A stretch of DNA of 64,000 bases from assembly GCA_044235425.1 (NCBI GenBank), contig JBIIHW010000007.1, positions 87,185-151,184 of the forward strand, in the 5' to 3' direction. This document shows, piece by piece, positions 30,866 to 40,300 of this stretch; within the stretch, counting starts at the first letter, position 1, and the number at the start of each line of letters is the position of its first letter. The position numbers were made by a program, and so were the translations under genes. The notes below the pieces were generated by a model. It did not search any database, was not told the DNA's origin, and saw only the letters and a program-made list of their open reading frames with translations. Source of the stretch: JBJSXJ01 sp044235425 (GTDB taxonomy: Bacteria; Planctomycetota; Planctomycetia; Pirellulales; Pirellulaceae).

Positions 30866-31120
30866 CTGGACAGCGCCACTTTGGCCCCCCTGCCGGCTTA
30901 CCCGGCAGGAGAACATGATTGCGGGCTAGCGGGATTCGGGGACTCGAACACCGAATTACTTGTGGGCCTCTGGCTGTTCCGCCTGAGGCGGAACAGCCAG
31001 AGGCCCACGACGGGAATCCCGAGTTGATCGTACGACCAAGCTAGCCGGATCGATCGTGTGTTCCTGCCAGGTAAGCTCGCAGGGGACAAGGAGTTGCAGC
31101 AGCAAAGTGGAGCTGTCCAG
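30866..31120. mobile_element. MITE-like element with terminal inverted repeats
   Basis: The 255-bp element begins CTGGACAGCGCCACTTTG and ends with the inverted CAAAGTGGAGCTGTCCAG, and the next blocks inward (CTGCCGGCTTACCCGGCAGG versus CCTGCCAGGTAAGCTCGCAG) also correspond. Flanks are CTAA on both sides (30862-30865 and 31121-31124), a 4-bp target-site duplication. It has no ORF. The centre is a perfect 22-bp inverted repeat (30962-30983 and 30987-31008) with a 3-base loop. It is non-autonomous and the mobilising transposase is not in this window. Confidence 0.75.
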
Positions 31121-31986
31121 CTAAGGGAGCGGTAAGACCGACGGATTTTTCCCTTTGAACGACGCATCCGTTTCGGGGCGATTGATGCTCCGGTCGCGAT
31201 GAAACTCATCGATTGTTAACTAGCGTCGGCTTCGACGGAGCGATACAGATACGGCCGTGTCGGCATCTCCCGCGACGAAGCCGACCAATCGTTTACCCGA
31301 GCCACGAGGCGCGACAGAGAGTTCGAGACTTTGGGGATCGGAGCGCGATTGGGCGGCGGCGGGCGGGAGTCGCGCCTTGGATCGCCTGAGACAAAGCCGG
31401 CAAGAGACGTCGGCGGAAGTGGTTGCGGGGACTCGCGTTTCGACGAAAAAAGCCGCCGTATCTCCACGGCGGCTTGTCTCGATACCCTACGGTCTGCTCA
31501 TAGCTCGCAGAGTAGGTGAGTTGAGTGGAACCGACACCTCACGAAACGCCCCTTCTTTCTCTAGTCGGGGTTATGGCTCTCGGTCGGTTTCGGCGAATAA
31601 CCTGCGGAAAGGGCGTCGATGAGTCGTCAGAGAGCCCGGGGGTTATTCGATTAGCAGGGCGAACGGGTCCAAAAATGTCGAGCAACCGATCTCGTCTTTA
31701 CCAAGGTCTGCACCTCGCTGCGAAGACTACTTGAGTTCGGCCTGGTCCATTACAATGGCATAAGCCGAGGCCCCAATCAGCGATTTGGTCACTTAACCCT
31801 GCAACAATCGAGCGAGCAAGGACTCTTGTCGTGGAGCGTGGCGGGTTCGAATCAATTCGTTGACTGGAATCTGCGGTGGGCAAGAGCCAATTCTCTTGGA
31901 CTTCCCATAAACAGGATATCGCTCCCAAGCCCCAAAGCGAGTTTCACTCGCAGACCCATACGCTCAGCCAGTAGGACCATTGAACA
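31121..31986. other. Gene-free stretch
   Basis: About 860 bp without a gene I can support. It contains one strong hairpin (31451-31474) and a 9-bp inverted repeat CGAATAACC / GGTTATTCG near 31592-31650. Short ORFs on both strands lack ribosome-binding sites and protein-like composition. An undetected ncRNA transcribed leftward and ended by the hairpin is possible. Confidence 0.4.
31446..31474 (-). terminator. Rho-independent terminator, leftward
   Basis: AGCCGCCGT (31451-31459) pairs with ACGGCGGCT (31466-31474), and the plus-strand A-run at 31446-31451 is the U-tract for minus-strand transcription. No leftward gene could be identified just upstream of it. Confidence 0.65.
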
Positions 31987-32310
31987 GTGACGGAACCAGA
32001 CTCTTCTTACAATGGATGGTCAAATTACGAAACGTGGGTTGTCAATCTTTGGTTGGGCAACGACGAGGGTTCCTATAACACGTGCAGAACATTAGCTCAG
32101 CGCTGCTTTGAAGAGGCTGTCGCAGACCAAGTATTAAGTCGCAAAGAACGAGCGTGTTATCAGCTCGCGAACTCACTGAAAGAAATGATTGAAGATGGCA
32201 ACCCGCTCGCCAGCGATGCAAGCGTGTACGCAGACTTAATCAACGCTTCCTTAAGCGAAGTCAATTGGAAAGAGATCGCGAATTGTCTTCTGGACGAAAC
32301 GGAAGATTGA
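31987..32310 (+). CDS. Small NYETW-motif protein
   Basis: This 107-residue protein starts at GTG 31987. The N-terminus SYNGWSNYETWVVNLWLGND is a recognisable signature (YNGWxNYETWxVxLW) of small uncharacterised proteins in phages, plasmids and integrative elements. The C-terminus is ordinary helical (VYADLINASLSEVNWKEIAN). Function unknown. It lies alone, convergent with the OLD-family gene. Its presence suggests that this stretch also belongs to a mobile element or island. Confidence 0.65.
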   Translation: MTEPDSSYNGWSNYETWVVNLWLGNDEGSYNTCRTLAQRCFEEAVADQVLSRKERACYQLANSLKEMIEDGNPLASDASVYADLINASLSEVNWKEIANCLLDETED

Positions 32311-32339
32311 CAACGCACAACGGGTTTTGCTTGCCAGTG

Positions 32340-34307
32340 TCAGCTGTTCTCTTGAACAATGAAATCGCAAATCTTTTCGGCGATCTCCCGAGCGTGAGTA
32401 CTCATATCATCAATCGATTCAATTTGCTCTAAGGATCTACGACAAAATTCTACCTTGCCCTTTACCGTACCAGACTTGTCTGCGTAGCAAGTTTGTAACT
32501 TGCCGTATCGCTTCGATTTTGTCTTGTCGACCAATACGTGGTTATCGATAAATTTCCCAAGATATGCCGTCGTGTACTTGGACTGGGTAAAGCTGTTAAG
32601 CTTTACATCTGCCCCCTCGTAACTGCGAATGACTGCGGTAATGACTTTCGGTGTGAGAAGATTCTCCGACTCACGCACTGGCAATAGGATGAATCGACCG
32701 CCAAGTTTATCGGCAAGCTTTTGATGTCTCTCGTCCTTCTCACTGTCTTGGTCTGCGATTAATAGCAACTTCGCACAAACACGCTCGACGTCGATGCCCT
32801 CGTCGTCTAGAAACGACCAGTGAGTAATATTGCCGCCACCATATTCAACAAAAGCGTAATGAAGGTTTTCGGTGTACGTCAGATTTCGCTGCTTAAAAAC
32901 CAACTCGACGAAGCGGCTAAAGTATAGCCTATCGGTTATCCCTTCAACCCAGACTGTGCAATTGGCAAACATCACCGACGAAGGGCGAACACCGATGTGC
33001 TTCAGAAGACTCTGGTCTCCGAATGTGGTGTTGCGGACGGTAAACTTTGGATCATGTTCCTCGCCATCTTCATCACAAATCTGCTTTTCACACCGAAATA
33101 TAGAGCAATCATCACGAGAGACGGTGATGTCTAAGAATTGGCTTGAGTGAGTCGTCGCAAAGACGTAGAGCTCTCGTTCTTTGTCGGATAACACCGAGTC
33201 GATAAAGACACGTTGGTAACCTGGGTGCAAGAATAAATCTGGTTCTTCAATGAACAAGAACAGTGGCACATTGCGATGCTCAAAGATCGGCAATGTCAAA
33301 ATAATGAGTTGTTGCATCCCATCCCCAAGACGCTCAACCGGTCTCTCTTTTTCTTTTCCGACCTTGATGTGCACGGTATCGTGCTCTCGCCGAGGAATCA
33401 ACGCAACTGGTGTCCCTTGGAAGAATGTGCGAGACAGGAACTCTTGGTACTCGCGCACAAGTGCTCGGTCGTTAAGCCCTCCGAGGAGCTTATTCGTCAG
33501 CCATTCGTATAAATCGAGGCCGGTAAGGATTGTCTTGCCATGGTATTCACTTCGTGCCTTCTCAATTGACTCCACTTCAGAATGGGTCCGTTTCCTCTTC
33601 CCCTTGAAGTAGTCGTTCCACGTTCGGTCAAAGTAGGCATGAAGGTGGCTTTCGTCCTCAGACGATAGGCGCATACCACGAAGGGTAGGAATGTAGATGT
33701 ATTTTGCATTCCGCAGCCTGGGCTCCGGTGGAGGTTGTTGTTGCCCCGAAATGTGCCTGGGCTTCCCGTCGTTGGCGAGTTCGTCAATACCTCGATAAAT
33801 CGTTCGAAGATGTGTTGAGAGTTGCTCAACTATCTCAGGGGAAACAGCAGGCGGATTGTGCCTTCTGAATTCGGTAGCTGCTCTTTGTAGGTTTTCGGAT
33901 GCTTGCTTAAACTCAGTCTTCTGTTTATCGAAGGAGGCAAAATGTTGCGTCGTTTCGTGGAAGCCAAATGGGGCCGATACCAAGTTTTCCGGTATGCCTT
34001 TGATAAGGTGATTTCGCTGACTTTCAAACGCCGGAAGCAAATCAATACACGATCGCACTGCAGAACGGATTTGCACCGAATACTGTACGGTCGATGCAAC
34101 CATTAGATTTTGCGCCGTCACGAACAATTCACGTAACAACCGACTCTTCCCTGAATTGTTGGGACCAACGAAAGCGTTTAGTCTTTTGATTCCTACAAGC
34201 GAATTATGTGGAGCATCAGCGGTGTAGTCGGCTTTTACTCCGTCAGGAAGAATGATCTCGTCTATCCGTGGTTCAGCCGACGCTCCAGAAATCTTCTTAT
34301 CATTCAT
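32340..34307 (-). CDS. OLD-family ATPase/TOPRIM endonuclease
   Basis: Start at 34307 overlaps the upstream stop by 4 bp (ATGA). The 655-residue protein has an ABC/SMC-like ATPase: Walker A GPNNSGKS at 48-55, a long coiled middle, Walker B LFLFIEEPDLFLHPG near 350 and the THSSQFLD H-loop. A C-terminal TOPRIM follows with VEGITDRLYF near 450 (catalytic Glu) and IADQDSEKDE near 520 (DxD). This is the OLD nuclease architecture shared with GajA of Gabija and related defence nucleases. No UvrD-like GajB is adjacent. The coupled partner is a Mrr-like nuclease, which is unusual. Probable anti-phage function. Confidence 0.8.
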   Translation of the reverse strand: MNDKKISGASAEPRIDEIILPDGVKADYTADAPHNSLVGIKRLNAFVGPNNSGKSRLLRELFVTAQNLMVASTVQYSVQIRSAVRSCIDLLPAFESQRNHLIKGIPENLVSAPFGFHETTQHFASFDKQKTEFKQASENLQRAATEFRRHNPPAVSPEIVEQLSTHLRTIYRGIDELANDGKPRHISGQQQPPPEPRLRNAKYIYIPTLRGMRLSSEDESHLHAYFDRTWNDYFKGKRKRTHSEVESIEKARSEYHGKTILTGLDLYEWLTNKLLGGLNDRALVREYQEFLSRTFFQGTPVALIPRREHDTVHIKVGKEKERPVERLGDGMQQLIILTLPIFEHRNVPLFLFIEEPDLFLHPGYQRVFIDSVLSDKERELYVFATTHSSQFLDITVSRDDCSIFRCEKQICDEDGEEHDPKFTVRNTTFGDQSLLKHIGVRPSSVMFANCTVWVEGITDRLYFSRFVELVFKQRNLTYTENLHYAFVEYGGGNITHWSFLDDEGIDVERVCAKLLLIADQDSEKDERHQKLADKLGGRFILLPVRESENLLTPKVITAVIRSYEGADVKLNSFTQSKYTTAYLGKFIDNHVLVDKTKSKRYGKLQTCYADKSGTVKGKVEFCRRSLEQIESIDDMSTHAREIAEKICDFIVQENS

Positions 34308-35479
34308 GACAGGCCAAAACTCCAGTAGTCGAAGTGGCACGATGTAGCTGCAAGTTCATCATTATCGGGGAATGCTTCGTACCAAACAGTTGCCACAACG
34401 AATAACGGGAATGCGCGAAAACGCTGGATCTCGTAGGGCAGGTAAGCACACGAACAAGGAATCTGAAGACTCATTGGATAAACTCCGCGCTCGCCCTTAC
34501 GTGCGTCAATGGCATTCAGATCATCATAGGTAAGTTGCATCATCATATGTCGTGGGAACTGCCCTTCAGTAAACACGTCGACCGTGTACCCTGGCAGTTC
34601 CTTGGGCTCCGGGATAAAGTCCGCGAGTTCCATAAGCTTCTGAATTACTCGCTCGGCACATTTTGCGAGATCATCGGGATCGGGAAGAATATGTCTACCA
34701 GCGATGGCAACGAGACGAATGCCGCGTTCAATACGACTAGTTAGCCATTGGGCGTAGTACATTCGCTCCGCAAGCTTGCGGCGATCCAAATTCGAATTGA
34801 ACTTGTTTGCTTTCAGCTTTGCGTCAATCTGCTCAGACTCCAGCAGTCGGACACTGATATTCGCAATTGTGTTCGATTGTTGGAAGTGGAGTATTAGGTC
34901 CGTGATTAGGCTTCCCAGTTGAGTAATGCCTTCACACACGACCCCTGATTTATCGACCGTGATCTCCCCAAGCTTTGGAACAGACTTCTTCAAGGCATTT
35001 GAATTTTCACTGTCTTGGGTTGAAGCGGCACCGGCAGGCGAGCCATAGTCGAAGAACTCACCCAGGATGTCAGGGTGTCGCTTCACCTTCTCATCCAATT
35101 CGGTGCTGATCCAGAAATCGCATGGTACCGGTGCACAGAAATCTACTGCGGCGTCGCGTGAATCTGCGGTTACGTTACATCGCACGATGAAAACGATACG
35201 CCTCACGTCGACATGTCGGCATTTCTTAATCTTTTCGATTTCTTTCTTTGCATCTGCAGCAGCAAATCGGGCAACGTTCTTGGCCTGGAATACAGTTCCG
35301 CTTGAACGGTCAAAAATATCTCTGCCTCCGTCATCGCCGGACACACCATAGTGTTCGGCATGGGGATATCCTTCGCGCTGCACCAACCAAAGCGAGAGTC
35401 GCTCAAATTCTCTGTCTAGTAGCTTTTCAAAAGGAAGGACATGCCGGTTGCCTGTTATCCGTGGTTTTGAGTCTTTCAA
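34304..35479 (-). CDS. Mrr-like restriction endonuclease with unknown C-terminal domain
   Basis: This 391-residue protein begins with a restriction-fold domain: FERLSLWLVQREGYPHAEHY, then GDDGGRDIFDR with D54, then GTVFQAKNV with Q65-A-K67, the D...QxK type of Mrr and related enzymes. A strand IVFIVRCNVTADSRDAAVDF follows. Residues 170-391 form a second domain (ERMYYAQWLTSRIERGIRLV, FPRHMMMQLTYDDLNAIDAR, FRAFPLFVVATVWYEAF) that I do not recognise and that may sense a ligand or bind the OLD partner. It is transcribed leftward, divergent from the BREX operon with a 220-bp shared control region. Confidence 0.7.
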   Translation of the reverse strand: MKDSKPRITGNRHVLPFEKLLDREFERLSLWLVQREGYPHAEHYGVSGDDGGRDIFDRSSGTVFQAKNVARFAAADAKKEIEKIKKCRHVDVRRIVFIVRCNVTADSRDAAVDFCAPVPCDFWISTELDEKVKRHPDILGEFFDYGSPAGAASTQDSENSNALKKSVPKLGEITVDKSGVVCEGITQLGSLITDLILHFQQSNTIANISVRLLESEQIDAKLKANKFNSNLDRRKLAERMYYAQWLTSRIERGIRLVAIAGRHILPDPDDLAKCAERVIQKLMELADFIPEPKELPGYTVDVFTEGQFPRHMMMQLTYDDLNAIDARKGERGVYPMSLQIPCSCAYLPYEIQRFRAFPLFVVATVWYEAFPDNDELAATSCHFDYWSFGLS

Positions 35480-35589
35480 CGCGTCCTCCGCGATCTTCGC
35501 TTTCCGTCCCTACACCAAAGCAGGCCACGATTCCAGGTTCTCAGTAATCACAAATCGCCCAACCCGAATAGTTCGCCACGAACCTGCGG

Positions 35590-35618
35590 TTTTCAGATGC
35601 TAGCATATCCGCTATGAT
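35590..35618 (+). promoter_or_regulatory. Candidate BREX operon promoter
   Basis: TTTTCA (35590-35595), 17-bp spacer, TATGAT (35613-35618), about 85 nt upstream of the first BREX-linked gene. Two AACTGG direct repeats follow at 35629-35644 and might be an operator. It lies in the 220-bp divergent region shared with the nuclease/OLD operon. Prediction only. Confidence 0.35.
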
Positions 35619-35703
35619 GCGTCAGTACGAACTGGTACAAACTGGACATCCGTGGCTGGTTGGTGCATTTGCGACTGCGTTTTTGAGCAGCGAGGAGAAC
35701 GTG

Positions 35704-35916
35704 ATGACGAGCGTAACAAACGAACGCTGGCTATCGCTTGACGAGATTGCGAACTACTTGGGAATCAAACGGGACACGGTCTACAAATGGATCGACCGGA
35801 GGAAGATGCCTGCCCACAAGGTTGGCAGCCTATGGAAGTTCAAACGAGATGAGGTGGATGAGTGGGTGCGGTCCGGCGAAGCTGGCAACGGAATAGATGA
35901 ACGAAAACCTCGATGA
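35704..35916 (+). CDS. Excisionase-type HTH protein, probable BREX regulator
   Basis: The ATG at 35704 follows AGGAGAAC. The product has 70 residues. Residues 5-60 (ERWLSLDEIANYLGIKRDTV, YKWIDRRKMPAHKVGSLWKF, KRDEVDEWVRSG) form the MerR-like helix-turn-helix of the excisionase/HTH_17 family. It is the first gene before brxA, separated by 65 bp. HTH genes commonly begin BREX operons and repress them. An upstream in-frame extension to 35614 overlaps the promoter region and is not used. Confidence 0.8.
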   Translation: MTSVTNERWLSLDEIANYLGIKRDTVYKWIDRRKMPAHKVGSLWKFKRDEVDEWVRSGEAGNGIDERKPR

Positions 35917-35981
35917 AGCATTCATGATGGACATCATTTTCAAAAACAGGCGAGCAGATGATTGCGGTGCGGAGTTCAAAT

Positions 35982-36797
35982 ATGGTCACTCGGAAGAAAG
36001 CTGGCGAAGGAGCAAAGCAGCGTTCTTCTATTCAGTACACGTCTAAGATCATCAAAGCTGGCGCACTTATCAGTGACACCAAGACGCTTCTCTCGCATTG
36101 GTTCAGCGACGATTCTGTTGATGAAAATGTTGAACGGCTTCAGCGTGATAACGTTTTCGGAAAAGCTTCTCGATCGCGCGTCGAAGACATCCTGGCAATC
36201 TTCAAGCAGCGGTATTTAGCAGACGAGTTGGTGACCAAGTCGTTGGTAACGCTGGCTAAGGGCAAGATCGCGAGCGTCGCGCTCGATAGAATTCTTTACT
36301 TTTTCTCTGCCCGAGCCGATCGGTTGTTATATGACATAGTTCTAGAACTACTTGTTCCATTATCCCAAGACGGCGTGGTCGAGGTCGGCGTACCCGAGGT
36401 CCAACGCACGTTGGCGAAGTGGGTTCAAGAAGGCAAGTCGAAAGCCAAGTGGTCAGAGCCCACCATGACTCGCATTTCACAGGGGCTTCTGTCTGCCTTG
36501 AGGGACTTCGGAGTTCTTGCTGGATCGGCAAATAAGAAGATTACCTCAGTCTTTGTGCCCATCGAAGCTTTCGCATACATCGCATTCTTCTTAAAGCAAC
36601 ACCAGCCCTCGGGCGCTAAGTTGATTGAACATCCCGATTGGAAACTGTTCTTCCTTACACGCGACACCGTTGAGCGTTTTCTTTTCGAAGCACATCAACG
36701 AGAGTTACTCGAGTATCACGTCGCTGGCAGTGTGACGCGACTCACCTTTCCAGCCGAATCTTTAGAGGAGTACGCCCGTGTCCTCACCCAAAGATAG
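35982..36797 (+). CDS. brxA: BREX protein BrxA
   Basis: With the start at 35982 (GGAG seven bases upstream) the product is 271 residues. The DUF1819/BrxA pattern is clear: IQYTSKIIKAGALISDTKTL, then SHWFSDDSVDENVERLQRDN, and LAKGKIASVALDRILYFFSA. BrxA is a small helical DNA-binding protein required by type 1 BREX defence. An ATG at 35958 is a weaker alternative. The stop lies 20 bp inside brxB, so the two are co-translated. Confidence 0.9.
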   Translation: MVTRKKAGEGAKQRSSIQYTSKIIKAGALISDTKTLLSHWFSDDSVDENVERLQRDNVFGKASRSRVEDILAIFKQRYLADELVTKSLVTLAKGKIASVALDRILYFFSARADRLLYDIVLELLVPLSQDGVVEVGVPEVQRTLAKWVQEGKSKAKWSEPTMTRISQGLLSALRDFGVLAGSANKKITSVFVPIEAFAYIAFFLKQHQPSGAKLIEHPDWKLFFLTRDTVERFLFEAHQRELLEYHVAGSVTRLTFPAESLEEYARVLTQR

Positions 36798-37377
36798 CAT
36801 CGCTCACCTGGAAAGCGATCTGCGATCGGTACCTCCACGCGTCAGTGTCTATCACGACTTGCCGTTTGCGATCATGCGTTACAACCCGACCGATGAATGG
36901 GAGCTTCGGCGTGAAGTCAAGCTCTTAGCGACGAGATTAGAGTCGACGGGAAAGGATGTTCATATCATTTCTATGTCGGACTTGCTCTGGGATGCGCTCG
37001 ACAAAGTCCACGAAAAGGATGATGACGAAGGCTATGAAGCCGTTGTCGCATTGGAACGCAGCAGGGGGTTTGTGGAGGCTCAACAGCAGGTAACAACCTA
37101 CTTGTCAAGCAAGGTATGGGTGCCACTGTGGGAGTTACTTGCAGAGCGCCTTGCAGCGTTCGGCGAAGAAAACTCCGTAGTCTTCATCACACGCGTTGCG
37201 GCGATGTCGCCCGGGATATTTCACATGTCCATGCTACTCGACAAGATGCACGGACGAACCAAAGCAACGACAGTCCTGTTTTATCCAGGTTCAATCGAAG
37301 GCACGACCGGCTTGCGATTCATGGACCTTAAGGATCGGGATGCATTGGGCAACTACCGAGTCAAGATTTACGGATAA
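36778..37377 (+). CDS. brxB: BREX protein BrxB
   Basis: This 199-residue protein starts at GTG after GAGGAG and overlaps brxA by 20 bp. It matches DUF1788/BrxB: RVSVYHDLPFAIMRYNPTDE, ELRREVKLLATRLESTGKDV, VFITRVAAMSPGIFHMSMLL and a closing TTVLFYPGSIEGTTGLRFM. BrxB is an essential core component of type 1 BREX, of uncertain molecular role, probably bridging PglZ and BrxC. Sequence length is standard. Confidence 0.9.
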   Translation: MSSPKDSIAHLESDLRSVPPRVSVYHDLPFAIMRYNPTDEWELRREVKLLATRLESTGKDVHIISMSDLLWDALDKVHEKDDDEGYEAVVALERSRGFVEAQQQVTTYLSSKVWVPLWELLAERLAAFGEENSVVFITRVAAMSPGIFHMSMLLDKMHGRTKATTVLFYPGSIEGTTGLRFMDLKDRDALGNYRVKIYG

Positions 37378-37392
37378 GGCACAGATAATTAT

Positions 37393-40300
37393 ATGAAAAC
37401 AATCGGCGATCTTATCTCGCGTCCTCTCGATCGAAAGATCGAAGAAATCATTCAGGTTGACCAGGCCGACGAACAGTCTGTCTTTGCCGAAATCACAGAG
37501 TATGTTGCTACTGATAGCATTCGCGAGCAGTATCATCATTTGCTCAAGGCAATTGCCGAAGCGCCTGCAGACCCGCATGAGAGCGTCGGAGTCTGGGTAT
37601 CGGGTTTCTTTGGTTCGGGCAAAAGCTCGTTCTCAAAGAACCTTGGATATGCTTTGCAGAACCAAACGGTCATGGGCAGTCAGTTTGCAGAGTTGTTCAA
37701 AAAGCAAATTGGCGACAGCCGGATCAGCGATCTGCTTGATCTAATCAACGTCAAAACACCTACCGAAGTAATCCTTTTTGAAGTCGCCAAAGAAGCAGAC
37801 ACTCGAAAGGTGACTCAGCGTATAGCCGAGCTGATGTACACGGTTCTGTTGAGAGAACTTGGGTACGCAGAAGACTTCGACATTGCTGAGCTGGAAATAG
37901 AACTTGAAGCGGAGGGCAAGCTTCAAGAGTTTATTTCCACATGTAAATCCGAATTGAAGAAGGAATGGGAAACCGTTCGCGCTGGTGCTCAGAAACTATC
38001 TCGTGCAAGTGCGATATTGCACAAGTTGGACCCAAAGACCTATCCTTCCGCCGACTCCTGGGCTCACGCACAACGCAACCGTGATGCATCAATTACGGTC
38101 AGCAAAGTCGTTGAACGAACCTTTGAACTTTGGGGGCGACGTCGGCCAGGCAAAGGCCTTGTCTTTATCATCGACGAAGTCGGACAACACGTCGCACGAA
38201 GCGGCGACAAGATCGAAGACCTACGCGCGACCATCGAAGAATTCGGCAAAGTAAGCAAGAACTTGCTCAAAGCGAAGAAGATCACTGCCCCCTGCTGGAT
38301 CGTCGTGACTTCTCAAGAGAAGCTCGATGAGGTTGTCGCAGCCATTGATTCAAAGCGTGTGGAGCTCGCGAAACTCCAAGATCGATTCCGTTATCGCGTC
38401 GACTTAGCACCATCTGACATCCGAGAAGTGGCGACCAAGCGTGTCTTGGCAAAAACCGAGGACGGCGAGAAGGAACTGCGAAAGCTATACACTCAAAACC
38501 CAGGCCTCTTGAACATCTCTCTTCGCTTGGAACGGACAACCAGACGTACCGATATCAACGAAGACGACTTCGTTCATTTCTATCCGTATCCTCCGCACTA
38601 CATCGATCTGTGTATTGGAATCATGTCGGGCATTCGCCTACAGCCAGGCGCGCCAAGGCATTACGGTGGTAGCAATCGAACCATTATCAAGCAAGCGTAT
38701 GAAATGCTGGTTTCGGATAGAACCGGCTACGCCAAGAAGAACATTGGCTCTCTAGTCACTCTTGATAAAGTCTTCGAGCTCGTTGAAGGCAATCTATCCA
38801 ACGAGAAACGTACTGATGTTCATCAGATCGCCGAGCGATTCAAAACAGAAGTCGATGATCATGGCTGGGCTTTGCGTGTTGCAAAAGCAATTTGCTTATT
38901 GGAGTTTATTCGTGACTTGCCACGAACAGAAGCAAATCTCGCCGCAGTTTTAGTTGATGAAGTGGGCATGGCGACACCGACCATCGCAGTGCAAGCTGCC
39001 GTCAAACGTTTGGAATCTGCAAAGTTCATTCGAAACACCGAGGAAGGCTGGAAGCTTCAAACTGCACAGGAGAAGAACTGGACCAACGAGCGTAGTGGAC
39101 ACCTCGATCCTAAGCCTCGTGAGAGGAATGATCTTGCGCGTAAAGCCTTACAACAGATATTTGACGAACCTGAGTTCAAAACCTATCGATATCAGAACCG
39201 ATCGTTCCGTGTTGGGATTAGCGTTGATGGTGCTGGAATTGGCGATGAGGGCGAGCTTCCACTCGCTCTTTGTGTTTCTGACGATGCGGAAGACTTAACG
39301 ACTCGAATCGAAGATGTTCGCGCTGAAAGTCGTCTTGCAGTAAACGAACATAATGTTTTTTGGCTATTTTGTCTGACTCCGGAAATTGACGAATTGGTCG
39401 CCCAACTCCACGCTTCTTCCAAGATGGTTGACAAGTACAACCAGCTTAGCGCACAACAAAAGATCAGCCCTGACGAAGCGACATGCTTGCAAGATGAGAA
39501 GAACTCGAAAAACGGCTACGAAAGCCGCTTAAGAGATAAACTCACTGAGGCAATGGAGCGTGGAACGGGAATGTTCCGTGGAGTTCACAGGGATGCGTCG
39601 GCTCTCGGCAAAGGGCTGAGTGAAATTCTAAAGAAGCTCTTTGGTCAGGTAGTTCCGGATCTGTACCCGAAACTACAAATGGGTTCCCGACCTCTAAAGG
39701 GAGACGAGGCTGAGCAGATACTAAAGGCTGCCGACTTGAAGGCGTTGCCCAATGTATTCTACGTTGGTGACCAAGGTCTTGGACTCGTAATAAAAGATGG
39801 TCCTAAGAACATCGTCTCGACGAGCGCCGATGTAGCCAAAGAGGTACTCGATTACCTCAAGAGCGAGCATAGCTATGGGAACAAAGACACACGCATGGGC
39901 AAATCACTCGAAAAGCGATTTGGTGGAACTCCATACGGTTGGGAGCGTGATATGCTCCGACTGATTCTTGCAGCGCTGTTCCGAGCGGGCGAAATCGAGG
40001 TAACCTATCAAGGGAATCGATATCACAACTATCAAGACCCTGCGTCGCGCACTCCCTTTACAAGCAACCCAGCATTCAAATCATCTCTTTTCTCGCCTCG
40101 GCAATCTGTTGGTTTAAAGACACTGACTCAAGCAGTGCAGCAACTGGAAGATCTCACTGGCGAAGAAGTTGATGTTGAAGAAGGTGCTATTTCGACTGCG
40201 TTCAAAAAAATTGCTGCCGAAGAGCTTGAGCGTCTTTATCCGCTCAAGGCGACAGCCGAGGCGCATCGACTGCCGGTGATGCCAATGCTATCGGAATACC

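Noticed and set aside
30749..30916. Upstream extension of the 29945 gene
   Set aside because: It runs through the MITE-like inverted repeat and has no ribosome-binding site.
31480..31986. RNase P RNA, tmRNA or similar on the minus strand before the terminator
   Set aside because: None of the conserved blocks that I know of these RNAs is visible; the hairpin alone does not support a named RNA.
32340..35479. Gabija system
   Set aside because: The OLD-like protein resembles GajA but no UvrD-type GajB is adjacent; the partner is a restriction-fold protein.
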